DNA from: Burkholderia cenocepacia
GTDB taxonomy: Bacteria > Pseudomonadota > Gammaproteobacteria > Burkholderiales > Burkholderiaceae
Direction: 5' to 3'
DNA length: 64,000 nucleotides
Assembly (NCBI RefSeq): GCF_900446215.1
Contig: NZ_UAQZ01000013.1
Coordinates: 797,897 to 861,896, forward strand
Positions 16,797 through 25,954 of this stretch are shown here, piece after piece (the first letter of the stretch is position 1; each line of letters starts with the position of its first letter). Under the pieces are notes generated by a model. The model did no database searches, had not been told where the DNA came from, and was given only the letters and a program-made list of their open reading frames with translations. The position numbers and the translations under genes are program-made.

Positions 16797-17852
16797 ATGA
16801 CTTCCCCGTCTCGCAAGGATCGCCTCGGGCTACGCCGGCCGACGATTCCGGTCGCCTATACGCGCCTGCTGCTGCAGGCGCTGGCCGCGCGCGGCGTCGA
16901 CCTGGCGGCCGTGCGCGCCGGCACGGGCCTGCGCGACGCGGTGCTGGCCGAACCGGACGCGCGCGTCGCGCCGTCGCAATGGGGGCGGCTCGTGCTCAAC
17001 GCGATCGAAATCGGCGGCGATCCGGGCATCGGGCTCGCGCTCGGGTTGCTGCTGAAGCCGACCGTGCACGGCTTTCTCGGCTATGCGACGTTGACCGCGC
17101 GGGACATCCGTGAAGCGCTGTCGGTCACGCAGCGCTACTTCCGGATGCGCAATCGCCAGTACCGGCTGACCTATGCGGAAGACGAACGCGGCGCGACGCT
17201 CGAGTTGCACGGCGTGCAGGCGAATCCCGTCCTCCAGCATCACGTGATGTTCGAATTCGTGCTGACCGGGCTCGCACAGAACATCTCGCAATGGTCCGGC
17301 CGCGTGTCGCCGCCGATCAGGCTGCAATTCGCATGGCCGGAACCCGCGTATTTCGCGCGCTATCGCGACCAGTTGCCGCCGGTGGCATTCGGCTGCGCGG
17401 CCAACGCGCTGTGGATCGCGCGCGATGCGCTCGACTGGCCGCTACCGCTCGCCGACGAGGTCGCGCACCGGCAGGCGCTCGTGCAGGTCGAGCGCGAATA
17501 TGCGCAGGTGCGGCAGGAGGAAGGCGATCTGGTCGAGCGCGTGCGCGCGGAACTGGCGCGCGCCGCCGGCGATTATCCGGGGCCGGACACGCTCGCCGAT
17601 GCGCTGCTCGTGTCGACGCGCACGCTGCGGCGCCGGCTGGAGGAAGCCGGATCGAGCTATCGGCAATTGCTCGACGAAGCGCGGTTTCGCGACGCGAAGC
17701 AGTTGCTCGCCGCGTCGGATCTTGACCTGAAGACGATTGCCGAGCGGCTGCAATTCACCGACCCGGCGAACTTCACGCGCGCGTTCCGGCGCTGGGCCGG
17801 GCAGACGCCGAGCGCGTTTCGGGAAGCGGCTGCGGGAACGGCACGCGCATGA
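16797..17852 (+). CDS. AraC-type regulator (Arabinose_bd/OruR-like N-terminus)
   Basis: A regulator of about 351 residues. The N-terminal domain (RPTIPVAYTRLLLQALAARG, GFLGYATLTARDIREAL) is the arabinose-operon-regulator-like fold found in OruR-type proteins, and the C-terminus is a standard AraC double helix-turn-helix (LADALLVSTRTLRRRLEEAG and IAERLQFTDPANFTRAFRRW). Earlier in-frame starts exist at 16743 and 16770; 16797 is the most conventional. It is divergent from fadH, its likely target, and convergent with the aconitase-X genes. The ligand is unknown. Confidence 0.82.
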   Translation: MTSPSRKDRLGLRRPTIPVAYTRLLLQALAARGVDLAAVRAGTGLRDAVLAEPDARVAPSQWGRLVLNAIEIGGDPGIGLALGLLLKPTVHGFLGYATLTARDIREALSVTQRYFRMRNRQYRLTYAEDERGATLELHGVQANPVLQHHVMFEFVLTGLAQNISQWSGRVSPPIRLQFAWPEPAYFARYRDQLPPVAFGCAANALWIARDALDWPLPLADEVAHRQALVQVEREYAQVRQEEGDLVERVRAELARAAGDYPGPDTLADALLVSTRTLRRRLEEAGSSYRQLLDEARFRDAKQLLAASDLDLKTIAERLQFTDPANFTRAFRRWAGQTPSAFREAAAGTARA

Positions 17853-17865
17853 CGCGCGCCGCGCG

Positions 17866-18315
17866 TCAGCGGCCGATATAAATCCGCGCGCCGCCGTCGC
17901 CCTCGCCCGCTTCGATCCGCACGTCGCCGGTTGAAGCGACGATCGCGTCATACACATCGTCGCCCACGCACACCACCGGCACCGCGATCGCATACAGCTC
18001 GGCGGCCACGATCGCGCCGATCGAGATAATCAAATCGCGTTCCTTCAACACGATCCCGACCGGCCCCGTGCCATTGCGCACCGCTTCCGCGAGCACGCTG
18101 CTGCTCGAGCTCGAACCCTTCGCGTGCGGCATCACCATCACCTTGCCGGCGAGGCTCGCGCCGGCCTGCGGATGCCCGCGGTCGACGATCCGGCCCGCGC
18201 CCGAGTCGTAGCCGCCCCAGAAGCTCAGCGGCTTGTCGAGGATGAACGGGCGCGCGCACGCGCTGCCCGGCACGAGCGTGTCGCCCGTCAAGAATGTGCC
18301 CGTCGTTTCAGTCAT
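17866..18315 (-). CDS. Aconitase-X swivelling-domain subunit
   Basis: A 149-residue DUF126/aconitase-X swivelling-domain protein: LSFWGGYDSGAGRIVDRGHP and HAKGSSSSSSVLAEAV (the Ser-rich turn that closes over the substrate in aconitase-like enzymes). Its start codon overlaps the end of the large subunit gene by eight bases, so the two are translationally coupled. Bacterial two-part aconitase-X proteins have been shown to be cis-3-hydroxy-L-proline dehydratases in several proteobacteria; that is the preferred assignment. Confidence 0.85.
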   Translation of the reverse strand: MTETTGTFLTGDTLVPGSACARPFILDKPLSFWGGYDSGAGRIVDRGHPQAGASLAGKVMVMPHAKGSSSSSSVLAEAVRNGTGPVGIVLKERDLIISIGAIVAAELYAIAVPVVCVGDDVYDAIVASTGDVRIEAGEGDGGARIYIGR

Positions 18316-19555
18316 CGAATCGCACCTTGCCTTCGTACGCGGAGCGCACGCATTCGCGCATGCTGCCGTACGCGACCGTCACGCCGATGTTCGCGGGCGC
18401 ATACGACGCCCATTTCCCCGAGTTGGTCATCACCAGCCCCGACAGTTGCTTCATCACCGGCGTGATGTACGTGCAGGTATCGACGACGATCTGGATGCCG
18501 CGCGCGGCGAATTTCTCCACGAGGCCGGCTTGCTCCAGTTCCCACAGAATGAAGCGGCTCGTGTTCACGTAGAAGTCGCACGCCGGCTTGCCGTCGAACG
18601 CGTCGAGCAACGTGTCGAGCGTGCGGAATTCGGCCAGCGAAAAATGCGGCGTGCCGAGCGCGACCGCGACGAGCGCGTCGCCGGCCGCACCGTGATTCAG
18701 CGTGCGGCGAATCTCGTCGAGATCGGCCATCGCGATATCGACCGTGCGCTGCGCGGCGCGGCCGTGCAACGCGGCGTCGAGCGTCGGCGCCTCGGGCGTC
18801 ACGCCGACCGCATGGAACAGCGCGACGGCCCCGCTCGACGCGGCGGCCGCGCCGAGCGCCTTGAGTTCGTCCTCGGTGGTGTCCGCCGGCAACCCGACGA
18901 TCGCCGGCACGACCGCGCCCGCGATCTTGCCGACCGCCAAACCGAGCGCGGCGAAATAGATGTCGCGCGACGGCAAGCGGCTGAAATCGGGCGCATTGAA
19001 CACGATCCGCGCGGCGCGGTTCGCGTCGACATGCAGCCCCGCATACGGCGCGCGCCCGGTGATCGCGGCGGCCAGATCGAGAAAATCGCCGTAGCGGCTC
19101 GTGCGCGCGCCGAGCACCGAGTTCGCGAACACGATCGCATTCGATTCGGCCCACGCGATCTGCTCGCCCTTCGCCGGACGATTCTTCAGCTGATACGGCG
19201 CGCACGTGAAGCTCGATTCGCAGCCGAGTTGCAGATGCGCGTCCATCAGGCGCTGCGCATCGCGCTGGATCGTGCGGTCGCCGTGGTACAGCTCGGGATG
19301 GATCAGGTCGAGCGACCCGACGTTCAAGGTGGTCGGCACCGCGACCTTCGCGCCCGTGTCGACGAAATAGTCGACGAAGTCGAGGCTCGTCTGGCCGTGA
19401 TACAGACAGCCGTCGATATGGGCGGACGTAATGTCGATCAGGTGCGGCGCGGACATCACCTGCGCGGTGCGCGCGACGATCCGCATCGCGCGGGCGACGC
19501 CGTCGCCGAAATCCCCGCGCAACATGGCGTCGTCGCGGTCACTCAACTGCAGCAT
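18308..19555 (-). CDS. Aconitase-X catalytic subunit (probable cis-3-hydroxy-L-proline dehydratase)
   Basis: A 415-residue DUF521/aconitase-X catalytic protein: MLQLSDRDDAMLRGD, the helix ITSAHIDGCLYHGQTSLDF, NSVLGARTSRYGDFLDLAAA and CTYITPVMKQLSG with conserved Cys/Ser positions. With the swivelling subunit it would dehydrate cis-3-hydroxy-L-proline to delta1-pyrroline-2-carboxylate. The reductase that would complete the route to proline is not in this window. A mevalonate-type (archaeal) function is unlikely in this host. No regulator is adjacent upstream; the next gene is a MarR about 200 bases away on the same strand. Confidence 0.83.
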   Translation of the reverse strand: MLQLSDRDDAMLRGDFGDGVARAMRIVARTAQVMSAPHLIDITSAHIDGCLYHGQTSLDFVDYFVDTGAKVAVPTTLNVGSLDLIHPELYHGDRTIQRDAQRLMDAHLQLGCESSFTCAPYQLKNRPAKGEQIAWAESNAIVFANSVLGARTSRYGDFLDLAAAITGRAPYAGLHVDANRAARIVFNAPDFSRLPSRDIYFAALGLAVGKIAGAVVPAIVGLPADTTEDELKALGAAAASSGAVALFHAVGVTPEAPTLDAALHGRAAQRTVDIAMADLDEIRRTLNHGAAGDALVAVALGTPHFSLAEFRTLDTLLDAFDGKPACDFYVNTSRFILWELEQAGLVEKFAARGIQIVVDTCTYITPVMKQLSGLVMTNSGKWASYAPANIGVTVAYGSMRECVRSAYEGKVRFDD

Positions 19556-19757
19556 CGGTTGCTCCTCGTGACGCGTACCGGCGGCGGCGCCGGTTCGTGA
19601 AAACAGTCAGAGGACTCTACAACTGGAAATAAAAACTGTCCAGATCGCCATCAAACCGGACATCATCAAAACCAATTCCAGCAATCGACTACTTCCAAGC
19701 CGACCAATGGCCTGAATTTCGCGCCAGTTGATCGCCACACCGCCACGCCAGCCCCGC

Positions 19758-20186
19758 CTACCGTTCCGCCGTCAGGCTGAACAATTCATTGCGCAACGCC
19801 TTCGCGCGCTCGCGGCCGAACTGCGTGTCGAATTCGTCCTGCGCGGCCTGCCACGCGACTTTTGCCTGCGCGAACGTACGCTCGCCGAGCTTCGTGAGGT
19901 GCAGCGCATGCGCGCGTGCATCGTGCTCGGACGCCGCCGTCGAGACGAAACCGTCGCGCTGCAACGGCTTCAGCGCACGCAGCAAGGTCGTGCGGTCCAT
20001 CACGAGCATGTCGGCAAGTTCGCTCATCAGGAGGCCCGGGTGGCGCGTGAGGTTCGCCATGATCGAGAACTGGGCGGGCGTGACGCCGACCGGGGCCAGA
20101 TGGCGTTCGTACAGCTGCGTGACGAAGCGCGCCGCCTGACGCAGCGCGAGACAGTTGCATGCCTGGGCAATCGAGGTGTCGTTCAT
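19758..20186 (-). CDS. MarR-family transcriptional regulator (first of two paralogues)
   Basis: A 142-residue MarR protein with a dimerisation helix (LALRQAARFVTQLYERHL) and a winged helix (LMSELADMLVMDRTTLLRALKPLQRDG). It closely resembles the MarR encoded at 21309, sharing the patterns RQAARxxxQxYER, GVTPxQxSI and LVxxRTxLLRALKPL, so the two are probably duplicates. The ATG at 20186 is used. A candidate operator (20201-20215) sits just upstream, which suggests autoregulation. Confidence 0.85.
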   Translation of the reverse strand: MNDTSIAQACNCLALRQAARFVTQLYERHLAPVGVTPAQFSIMANLTRHPGLLMSELADMLVMDRTTLLRALKPLQRDGFVSTAASEHDARAHALHLTKLGERTFAQAKVAWQAAQDEFDTQFGRERAKALRNELFSLTAER

Positions 20187-20200
20187 GTTCGGCAATTTAT

Positions 20201-20215
20201 ATGTGCATATGCATA
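20201..20215. promoter_or_regulatory. MarR operator candidate, site 1
   Basis: ATGTGCATATGCATA contains the perfect dyad TGCATATGCA and lies between the divergent marR and lysR genes. The same 15-base pattern occurs before the second marR and before the efflux operon. Confidence 0.6.
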
Positions 20216-20278
20216 AAGTCAATGTACACTCCGCCGTAACAGCGGCCGGCGGCCGGCCATCGCGTCAAGGAGACCGAC

Positions 20279-21199
20279 ATGGACTACATCGACAAGCTGC
20301 GCATCTTCCGGTCGGTGGTGGAGATGCGCAGCTTCACGCGCGCCGCCGACATGCACGGCCTCGCGCGGCCGGTCGTATCGCGTGCGGTCGCGGATCTGGA
20401 GGCGCGTTTCGGCAGCCGGCTGCTGCACCGGACGACCCGCCAGGTATCGCTGACCGAAACGGCCGAACGCATCTACGAGCGTTGCGCGGCCGTGCTCGAC
20501 GAACTCGACGCGCTGGAAGTGGAAGCGCAGACGCACACGCGCGAGCCCGAAGGCCTGCTGCGCCTCGTCGCGCATACGACGGCCGCGCTGAACCGGCTCG
20601 TGCCGCTGATCGCCGGCTTCAAGCGCGCGCATCCGAACGTGCGCCTCGACGTCACGCTGACCGAGCGCCCGGTCGATCTGGTCGGCGAAGGCTACGACAT
20701 CGGCATCGTCGTGCCGTACATGCTGACGAGCGAATCGACCGTCGTGCGGCTGGTCGAGCGCATTCCGGTCGTGATCGTCGCGACGCCTGCGTATCTGCAG
20801 ACGCATGCGCGCCCCGAGACGCCGGCCGACCTCGCCGATCACGCGTTCGTGCCGATCTCGCCGTCGCTGCGCCGCCCGGCGCTGTCGTTCCGGGTCGACG
20901 GCGACATGCTCACCGTGCCGTTCCGTTTCGACATCTCGTCGAACAGCCCCGTGTTCAACCGCGAAATGGTGATGCACGACTTCGGCATCGGCGTCGTCCC
21001 GAAGACGCTCGTCCAGGCCGAACTCGCATCGGGCGCGCTCGTGCAGTTGCTGGAAGAAGCCGATCTCGTCGACGCGTTCGTCGAAATCAAGCTCGCGTAC
21101 GCGAACCGCGCGCTGCTGCCCGCGAAGGTGAAGGCGTTCATCGACTACACGGCCGCGTACTGCGACCGCGAAGGCTGGATCGTTCCGGCAGCGGCGTGA
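20279..21199 (+). CDS. LysR-type transcriptional regulator (AaeR/PtxR-like subgroup)
   Basis: A 306-residue LysR regulator: MDYIDKLRIFRSVVEMRSFTRAADMHGLARPVVSRAVADLEARFG is the N-terminal winged helix of the large Pseudomonas/Burkholderia subgroup that often controls efflux or dehydrogenase genes. The start is set by AAGGAG seven bases upstream. It lies between two MarR genes and before the efflux operon, so it may take part in control of that pump, but no target is proven. Confidence 0.83.
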   Translation: MDYIDKLRIFRSVVEMRSFTRAADMHGLARPVVSRAVADLEARFGSRLLHRTTRQVSLTETAERIYERCAAVLDELDALEVEAQTHTREPEGLLRLVAHTTAALNRLVPLIAGFKRAHPNVRLDVTLTERPVDLVGEGYDIGIVVPYMLTSESTVVRLVERIPVVIVATPAYLQTHARPETPADLADHAFVPISPSLRRPALSFRVDGDMLTVPFRFDISSNSPVFNREMVMHDFGIGVVPKTLVQAELASGALVQLLEEADLVDAFVEIKLAYANRALLPAKVKAFIDYTAAYCDREGWIVPAAA

Positions 21200-21300
21200 C
21201 GCCGGGCGCGCGAATGCGCGTTTCCGACGCCGATTGATACAGCCACGACACCAATCTGATCCCGCCGCGCCCCTCGCTTCGCGCCGCGTCGCCACCTAAC

Positions 21301-21315
21301 ATGTGCACATGCACA
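21301..21315. promoter_or_regulatory. MarR operator candidate, site 2
   Basis: ATGTGCACATGCACA overlaps the translation start of the second marR and includes the dyad ATGTGCACAT. It matches sites 1 and 3 in pattern and spacing, which points to autorepression. Confidence 0.55.
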
Positions 21316-21740
21316 AGACCACGCTCACCGATGACGATTGCTTCGCGGTCCGGCAAGCCGCCCGGCGGATCTCGCAGTTCTACGAGCGCTACCTGTCGCG
21401 GGCGGGCGTCACGCCGTCGCAGTACAGCATCCTCGCGCTGCTGCGCGAGCGGCCCGGCCTGACGATGGCGACGCTGTCGAACGTGCTGGTGATCGAACGC
21501 ACCGCGCTGTTGCGCGCGCTCAAGCCGCTCGTCGGCGCGGCGCTGGTGACGGGGCGGATCGAGCCGCCGTGCCGCGGTCAGACCTTCGCGCTGACCGCGC
21601 ACGGCGAAACGAAGGTGGCCGATGCGCACGTGCACTGGCTCGCCGCGCAGGAAGCGTTCGAGCGGTGCTTCGGGTCGGTGCAGGCGGCCCGACTGAGAGA
21701 CGAATTGTTCCGCATCACGCACAACCTGCCGGAACGCTAA
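21309..21740 (+). CDS. MarR-family transcriptional regulator (second paralogue)
   Basis: A 143-residue MarR protein (FAVRQAARRISQFYERYL; winged helix at LSNVLVIERTALLRALKPLVG). It is clearly related to the MarR at 19758-20186. The in-frame ATG at 21309 is chosen; a GTG two codons earlier is possible. It is followed after 64 bases by the membrane-fusion gene of the efflux operon, whose promoter region carries operator site 3. It is the best candidate for the local pump repressor. Confidence 0.85.
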   Translation: MHKTTLTDDDCFAVRQAARRISQFYERYLSRAGVTPSQYSILALLRERPGLTMATLSNVLVIERTALLRALKPLVGAALVTGRIEPPCRGQTFALTAHGETKVADAHVHWLAAQEAFERCFGSVQAARLRDELFRITHNLPER

Positions 21741-21780
21741 CCCTTTCCCCGATCGACGTCGTGCCGTCGATCGTTTTAAT

Positions 21781-21795
21781 AAGTGCATATACATA
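21781..21795 (+). promoter_or_regulatory. MarR operator candidate, site 3 (efflux operon)
   Basis: AAGTGCATATACATA lies ten bases before the efflux operon start. It aligns with sites 1 and 2 as A-[TA]-GTGCA-[TC]-AT-[GA]-CA-[TC]-A. Confidence 0.55.
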
Positions 21796-21804
21796 GGTGA
21801 ATCG

Positions 21805-22899
21805 ATGGATACGACCCAAGACGCTGCCTCGTCACGCGAAGCAGCCACAACCGAGCGGCCCGCCAGGCAGCAACGCCGCGTACCGTGGATGCGCATCGCG
21901 GTGGGCGCCGTCGTCGTCGTGGTCGCGGCCGCCGCGCTCGACTGGCTGTTCGTGCTGCGCTTCCAGGAAAGCACCGACGACGCGTACGTCGGCGGCGACG
22001 TGACCGTGCTCGCACCGAAGGTCAACGGCTTCGTCGACAAGATCCTCGTGACCGACAACCAGCGCGTGAAGGCCGGCGACGTGCTCGTGCAGCTCGATGC
22101 GCGCGACTACGACGCGAAGCTCGCGCAGGCCAGCGCCGAAGTCGACAGCGCGCGCTCCGCCGTGACCGAACTCGAAGCGAAGCAGCAACTGCAATACGCG
22201 GTGATCGGCCAGCACGCGGCCGACAAGAACGCGTCGTCGGCCGAGTTGACGCGCGCTGCGTCGGACCGCGTGCGCTACCGCGAATTGGTGAAGTCGGACG
22301 CCGTATCCAACCAGATCGTCGAGCGCGCGGACGCCGATTACTCGAAGGCCGGCGCGGCCGTCGAACGCAGCGACGCCGCGCTGCTCGCATCGAAGCGGCA
22401 GCTCGACGTGCTCGGCGCGCAGCTCGCCGATGCGCGGGCCCGCGTGAACACCGCGCTCGCCGCGCAGCGCGTCGCGGCGCTCAACGTCGAATACACGACG
22501 ATCCGCTCGCCGGTCGACGGCTACGTCGGCAACCGCACGGGGCGCGTCGGGATGCTCGCGAACGTCGGCGTGCCGCTGCTGACGGTCGTGCCGGCCTCCG
22601 ACCTGTGGATCGACGCGAACTTCAAGGAAGACCAGTTGCGCAAGATGCGCGCGGGAGACCGCGTCGACGTCGCGCTCGATGCGTCGAGCACGCGCCTGCA
22701 CGGCCGCGTCGACAGCCTCGCGCCCGCGACCGGCGCCACCTTCAGCGTGCTGCCGCCCGAGAACGCGACCGGCAACTTCACGAAGATCGTCCAGCGCGTG
22801 CCGGTGCGCGTGCATCTCGATCCGCAGCCCGGCATCGAGCAGGTGCTGCGCCCCGGCCTGTCCGCGGTCGTGACCGTGCATACCGACCACCAGCACTGA
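21805..22899 (+). CDS. EmrA/HlyD-type membrane-fusion protein
   Basis: A 364-residue periplasmic adaptor. It has one N-terminal membrane helix (MRIAVGAVVVVVAAAALDWL), then the EmrA opening STDDAYVGGDVTVLAPKVNGFV, a lipoyl half-motif, a coiled-coil hairpin and the second lipoyl segment YTTIRSPVDGYVGNRTGRVG. It joins the inner-membrane pump to the outer-membrane channel. It is the first gene of a three-gene operon (13 and 18 bases to the next genes) controlled by MarR site 3. Substrates are likely toxic organic anions or drugs, by analogy only. Confidence 0.9.
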   Translation: MDTTQDAASSREAATTERPARQQRRVPWMRIAVGAVVVVVAAAALDWLFVLRFQESTDDAYVGGDVTVLAPKVNGFVDKILVTDNQRVKAGDVLVQLDARDYDAKLAQASAEVDSARSAVTELEAKQQLQYAVIGQHAADKNASSAELTRAASDRVRYRELVKSDAVSNQIVERADADYSKAGAAVERSDAALLASKRQLDVLGAQLADARARVNTALAAQRVAALNVEYTTIRSPVDGYVGNRTGRVGMLANVGVPLLTVVPASDLWIDANFKEDQLRKMRAGDRVDVALDASSTRLHGRVDSLAPATGATFSVLPPENATGNFTKIVQRVPVRVHLDPQPGIEQVLRPGLSAVVTVHTDHQH

Positions 22900-22912
22900 G
22901 CGGGAGCCGACG

Positions 22913-24487
22913 ATGACCACCGCGTTTTCCGGCGACCCCGCGTCGCAACCGACCAGACAGCGCGTGTTCGCGTTCGCGCTGATGTGCGTCGGCTTCTTCA
23001 TGGCGACGCTCGACATCCAGATCGTCGCGTCGTCGCTGCGCGACATCGGCGGCGGGCTGTCCGCGAGCCAGGACGAACTGTCGTGGGTGCAGACCGCGTA
23101 CCTGATCGCCGAGATCATCGTGATCCCGATGTCGGGCTGGCTGTCGAAGGTGATGTCGACGCGCTGGCTGTTCGCCGCGTCGGCCGTCGGCTTCACGATC
23201 ACCAGCATGCTGTGCGGGCTCGCGTGGGACATCAACTCGATGATCCTGTTTCGCGGGCTGCAGGGCGCGCTCGGCGCCGCGATGATCCCGACCGTGTTCA
23301 CGACCGCGTTCGTGCTGTTCCCCGGCAGGCAGCGGCTGATCGCGTCGACGACCATCGGCGCGCTCGCATCGCTCGCGCCGGCGATCGGCCCCGTGATCGG
23401 CGGCTGGATCACCGACCAGTGGTCGTGGCACTGGCTGTTCTACCTGAACCTCGTGCCGGGCATCGCGGTCGCCGCGCTGGTGCCGCGCTACGTGCATATC
23501 GACGCGCCCGATCTCAGCCTCATCAAGCGCGGCGACTATCTCGGCATCGTGCTGATGTCGGGCTTCCTCGGCTGCCTCGAATACGTGCTCGAGGAAGGCC
23601 CGCGCAAGAACTGGTTCGGCGACGACGCGATCGTGATCTGCGCGTGGCTCTCCGGCATCTGCGGCTTCCTGTTCATCGTGCATGCGCTGACCGCGAAAGA
23701 CCCGATCGTCGACCTGCGCGCGCTCGCCGTGCGCAACTTCGGGATCGGCAGCCTGCTGTCGTTCGTGACCGGCATCGGGATCTTCGTGACCGTGTTCCTG
23801 ACGCCGCTGTTTCTCGCGCAGGTGCGTGCGTTCAGCTCGCTGCAGATCGGTATCGCGCTGCTGTCGGTCGGCGCGTTCCAGTTGATCGCGCTGTGTGCGT
23901 ATGCGTTCGCGGCGCGCTACGTCAGCATGCGTGCGCTGCTCGTGTTCGGGCTGATCTGCTTCGGCCTCGGCTGCTACCTGTACACGCCGATCACACACGA
24001 CTGGGGCTGGCAGGAATTACTGCTGCCGCAGGCGCTGCGCGGCATCGGCCAGCAGTTCAGCGTGCCGCCGATCGTGACGATGGCGCTTGGTTCGCTGCCG
24101 CAGTCGCGGCTCAAATCAGCAAGCGGGTTGTTCAACCTGATGCGCAACCTCGGTGGCGCGATCGGCATCGCGGTGAGCGCGACGATGCTCAACGACCGGC
24201 TGAATTTTCATTACCTGCGGCTGAACGAACACGTGAGCGCCGGCGAGCCGCAGGTCGCGTCGCTGCTCGATCGCCAGGCCGCGTACTGGGGATCGGTGGC
24301 CGGCAATACGCTGAACACCGCTCAGGCCGGGCTCGCGAACCTGCATCGGCTGATCTATCGCGAAGCGCTGACGCTCACCTATGCGGATGCGTACTACGCG
24401 CTGTCGCTGTGCTTCGTCGTCGCGCTGCTTGCCGTCGTGTTTTCCAAACCCATTACGTTGAACGCGCCGCCGCCGGACGCGCACTGA
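22913..24487 (+). CDS. DHA2-family MFS efflux pump (EmrB-like)
   Basis: A 524-residue transporter with about 14 predicted membrane helices. The DHA2 signatures are visible: FMATLDIQIVASSLRDIGG in helix 1, SGWLSKVMSTRWLFAASAVGF, and FRGLQGALGAAMIPTVFTTAF with the motif-C-like ASLAPAIGPVIGGWI. It exports substrate across the inner membrane with proton antiport. It is coupled to the EmrA-like adaptor and the outer-membrane factor in the same operon. Confidence 0.92.
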   Translation: MTTAFSGDPASQPTRQRVFAFALMCVGFFMATLDIQIVASSLRDIGGGLSASQDELSWVQTAYLIAEIIVIPMSGWLSKVMSTRWLFAASAVGFTITSMLCGLAWDINSMILFRGLQGALGAAMIPTVFTTAFVLFPGRQRLIASTTIGALASLAPAIGPVIGGWITDQWSWHWLFYLNLVPGIAVAALVPRYVHIDAPDLSLIKRGDYLGIVLMSGFLGCLEYVLEEGPRKNWFGDDAIVICAWLSGICGFLFIVHALTAKDPIVDLRALAVRNFGIGSLLSFVTGIGIFVTVFLTPLFLAQVRAFSSLQIGIALLSVGAFQLIALCAYAFAARYVSMRALLVFGLICFGLGCYLYTPITHDWGWQELLLPQALRGIGQQFSVPPIVTMALGSLPQSRLKSASGLFNLMRNLGGAIGIAVSATMLNDRLNFHYLRLNEHVSAGEPQVASLLDRQAAYWGSVAGNTLNTAQAGLANLHRLIYREALTLTYADAYYALSLCFVVALLAVVFSKPITLNAPPPDAH

Positions 24488-24505
24488 GGCCCAGGGATCA
24501 TCATC

Positions 24506-25948
24506 ATGAAGAAGCTACTCGTCGCGCTGGCCGTCAGCGCATTCGCCGCCGGGTGCGCGGTGCAGCCCGCGCAGCATCCGGCGCTGAACGAATCCGTTCA
24601 GACGCTCGCGCCCACCGTGTGGGATACCGACGTGCCGCGCGCGGACGTCGATGCGGCCGCCTGGTGGGCGCAGTTCCACGACCCCGTGCTCGACCGGCTG
24701 ATCGCGACCGTGCTCGACGGGAACCTCGATCTGCAAGCCGCCGCCGAACGCGTGAAGCAGGCGCAGGCGCTGACCGTGCAGAAACGCGCGGTGCTGCTGC
24801 CCGAACTCGACGCGACCGCGCATGCGGCCGACGCGCGGCAGAACACGCCGCCGCCGCTCGGTTATGTGCGGCAGGCTGGGGCCGGGCTCGCGCTGAGCTG
24901 GTCGCCCGATGTGTTCGGCGGTGAACGGCTCGATTTGCTGGCCGCTCAAGCGGAGTTGGTCGGGCAAAAGCACGCGGAAGATGCGATGCGCCTTGCGCTT
25001 GCCGCCGATGCGGCATCCGCGTATGTCGATCTGCGCTGGGCGCAGCAGGAACTGAAGATCCTGCAGGACAACGCGAAGATCCGGCAGCATGCGCTCGAAC
25101 TCACACGCAAGCGGCAGGCGTTCGGGCTGTCGACGGAACTCGACGTGACGCGTGCGCAGAACCAGCTCGACGCGCTCGAGGCGCGGATTCCGCCGACGCA
25201 GGCGCAGATTTCGCATCAGCTCAATCTGATCGCCGTGTATTCGGGGCGGACGCCGGAATCGGTCGATCGGCTCGTGCTGGCGCAGGCCGGGGAGATTCCC
25301 GCGCCGCCGATTGGCGCGCCGGGGACGCTGCCTTCGCAGGCGTTGTTGCGGCGGCCGGATGTGCTGACTGCCTATGCGCAGGTCGAGCGACGGGCAGCGC
25401 AAGTGGGCGTGGCAAAGGCCGAGCGGTATCCGAAGTTTTCGTTGAACCTGACGGACGGGATTCTGGCGGCTTCCTATCTCGGGCTGCCGACGTTGACCGA
25501 TAACCTGTTCAGCGCGGCACTGAGCGCGACGAGCCCGATCTTCAACGCGGGGCGGATTACCGCCGATATCTCGCAGAGCGAAAGCCGGATGCGCGAGTCG
25601 GAACTCGGGTTACGGCAGACGATGCTGCAAGCACTGCGGGAAGTCGAGGATGCGCGTGCGAATCTCGTCAGTTCCGATGAGGCGACGCGAAGGCTGGGTA
25701 GCGCATTGGCGGCTTCCGATAAAGCGCTCGGGCTGGCGAATCAGCTCTATAAGGGCGGCGCGACGGATTTTCTGGATGTGCTGTCGGCGCAGGAGGTTTA
25801 TCTGCGGGATTCGGATTCGCTCAATCAGGTCAAGCGCGAACATGCGCTCGCGGCGGTGGCGTTGTATCGGTCACTTGGGGGTGGGTGGAGCAGGAATGAG
25901 GCGGCGGGTGGGCCGCGGGCGGAAACCGAAGCTGTGGCAAAGAACTAG
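24506..25948 (+). CDS. Outer-membrane efflux lipoprotein (NodT/OprM family)
   Basis: A 480-residue RND/MFS-type outer-membrane channel. The signal peptide ends at the lipobox (AVSAFAAGC, likely lipidated Cys17). VWDTDVPRADVDAAAWWAQF is the typical first helix region, and two repeats of alpha-barrel helices and beta strands follow. It completes a tripartite pump. The last third of the gene uses noticeably more T- and G-ending codons than the first two thirds, although the protein stays typical. The gene ends at the border of an accessory patch. Confidence 0.9.
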   Translation: MKKLLVALAVSAFAAGCAVQPAQHPALNESVQTLAPTVWDTDVPRADVDAAAWWAQFHDPVLDRLIATVLDGNLDLQAAAERVKQAQALTVQKRAVLLPELDATAHAADARQNTPPPLGYVRQAGAGLALSWSPDVFGGERLDLLAAQAELVGQKHAEDAMRLALAADAASAYVDLRWAQQELKILQDNAKIRQHALELTRKRQAFGLSTELDVTRAQNQLDALEARIPPTQAQISHQLNLIAVYSGRTPESVDRLVLAQAGEIPAPPIGAPGTLPSQALLRRPDVLTAYAQVERRAAQVGVAKAERYPKFSLNLTDGILAASYLGLPTLTDNLFSAALSATSPIFNAGRITADISQSESRMRESELGLRQTMLQALREVEDARANLVSSDEATRRLGSALAASDKALGLANQLYKGGATDFLDVLSAQEVYLRDSDSLNQVKREHALAAVALYRSLGGGWSRNEAAGGPRAETEAVAKN

Positions 25949-25954
25949 GTGGGA

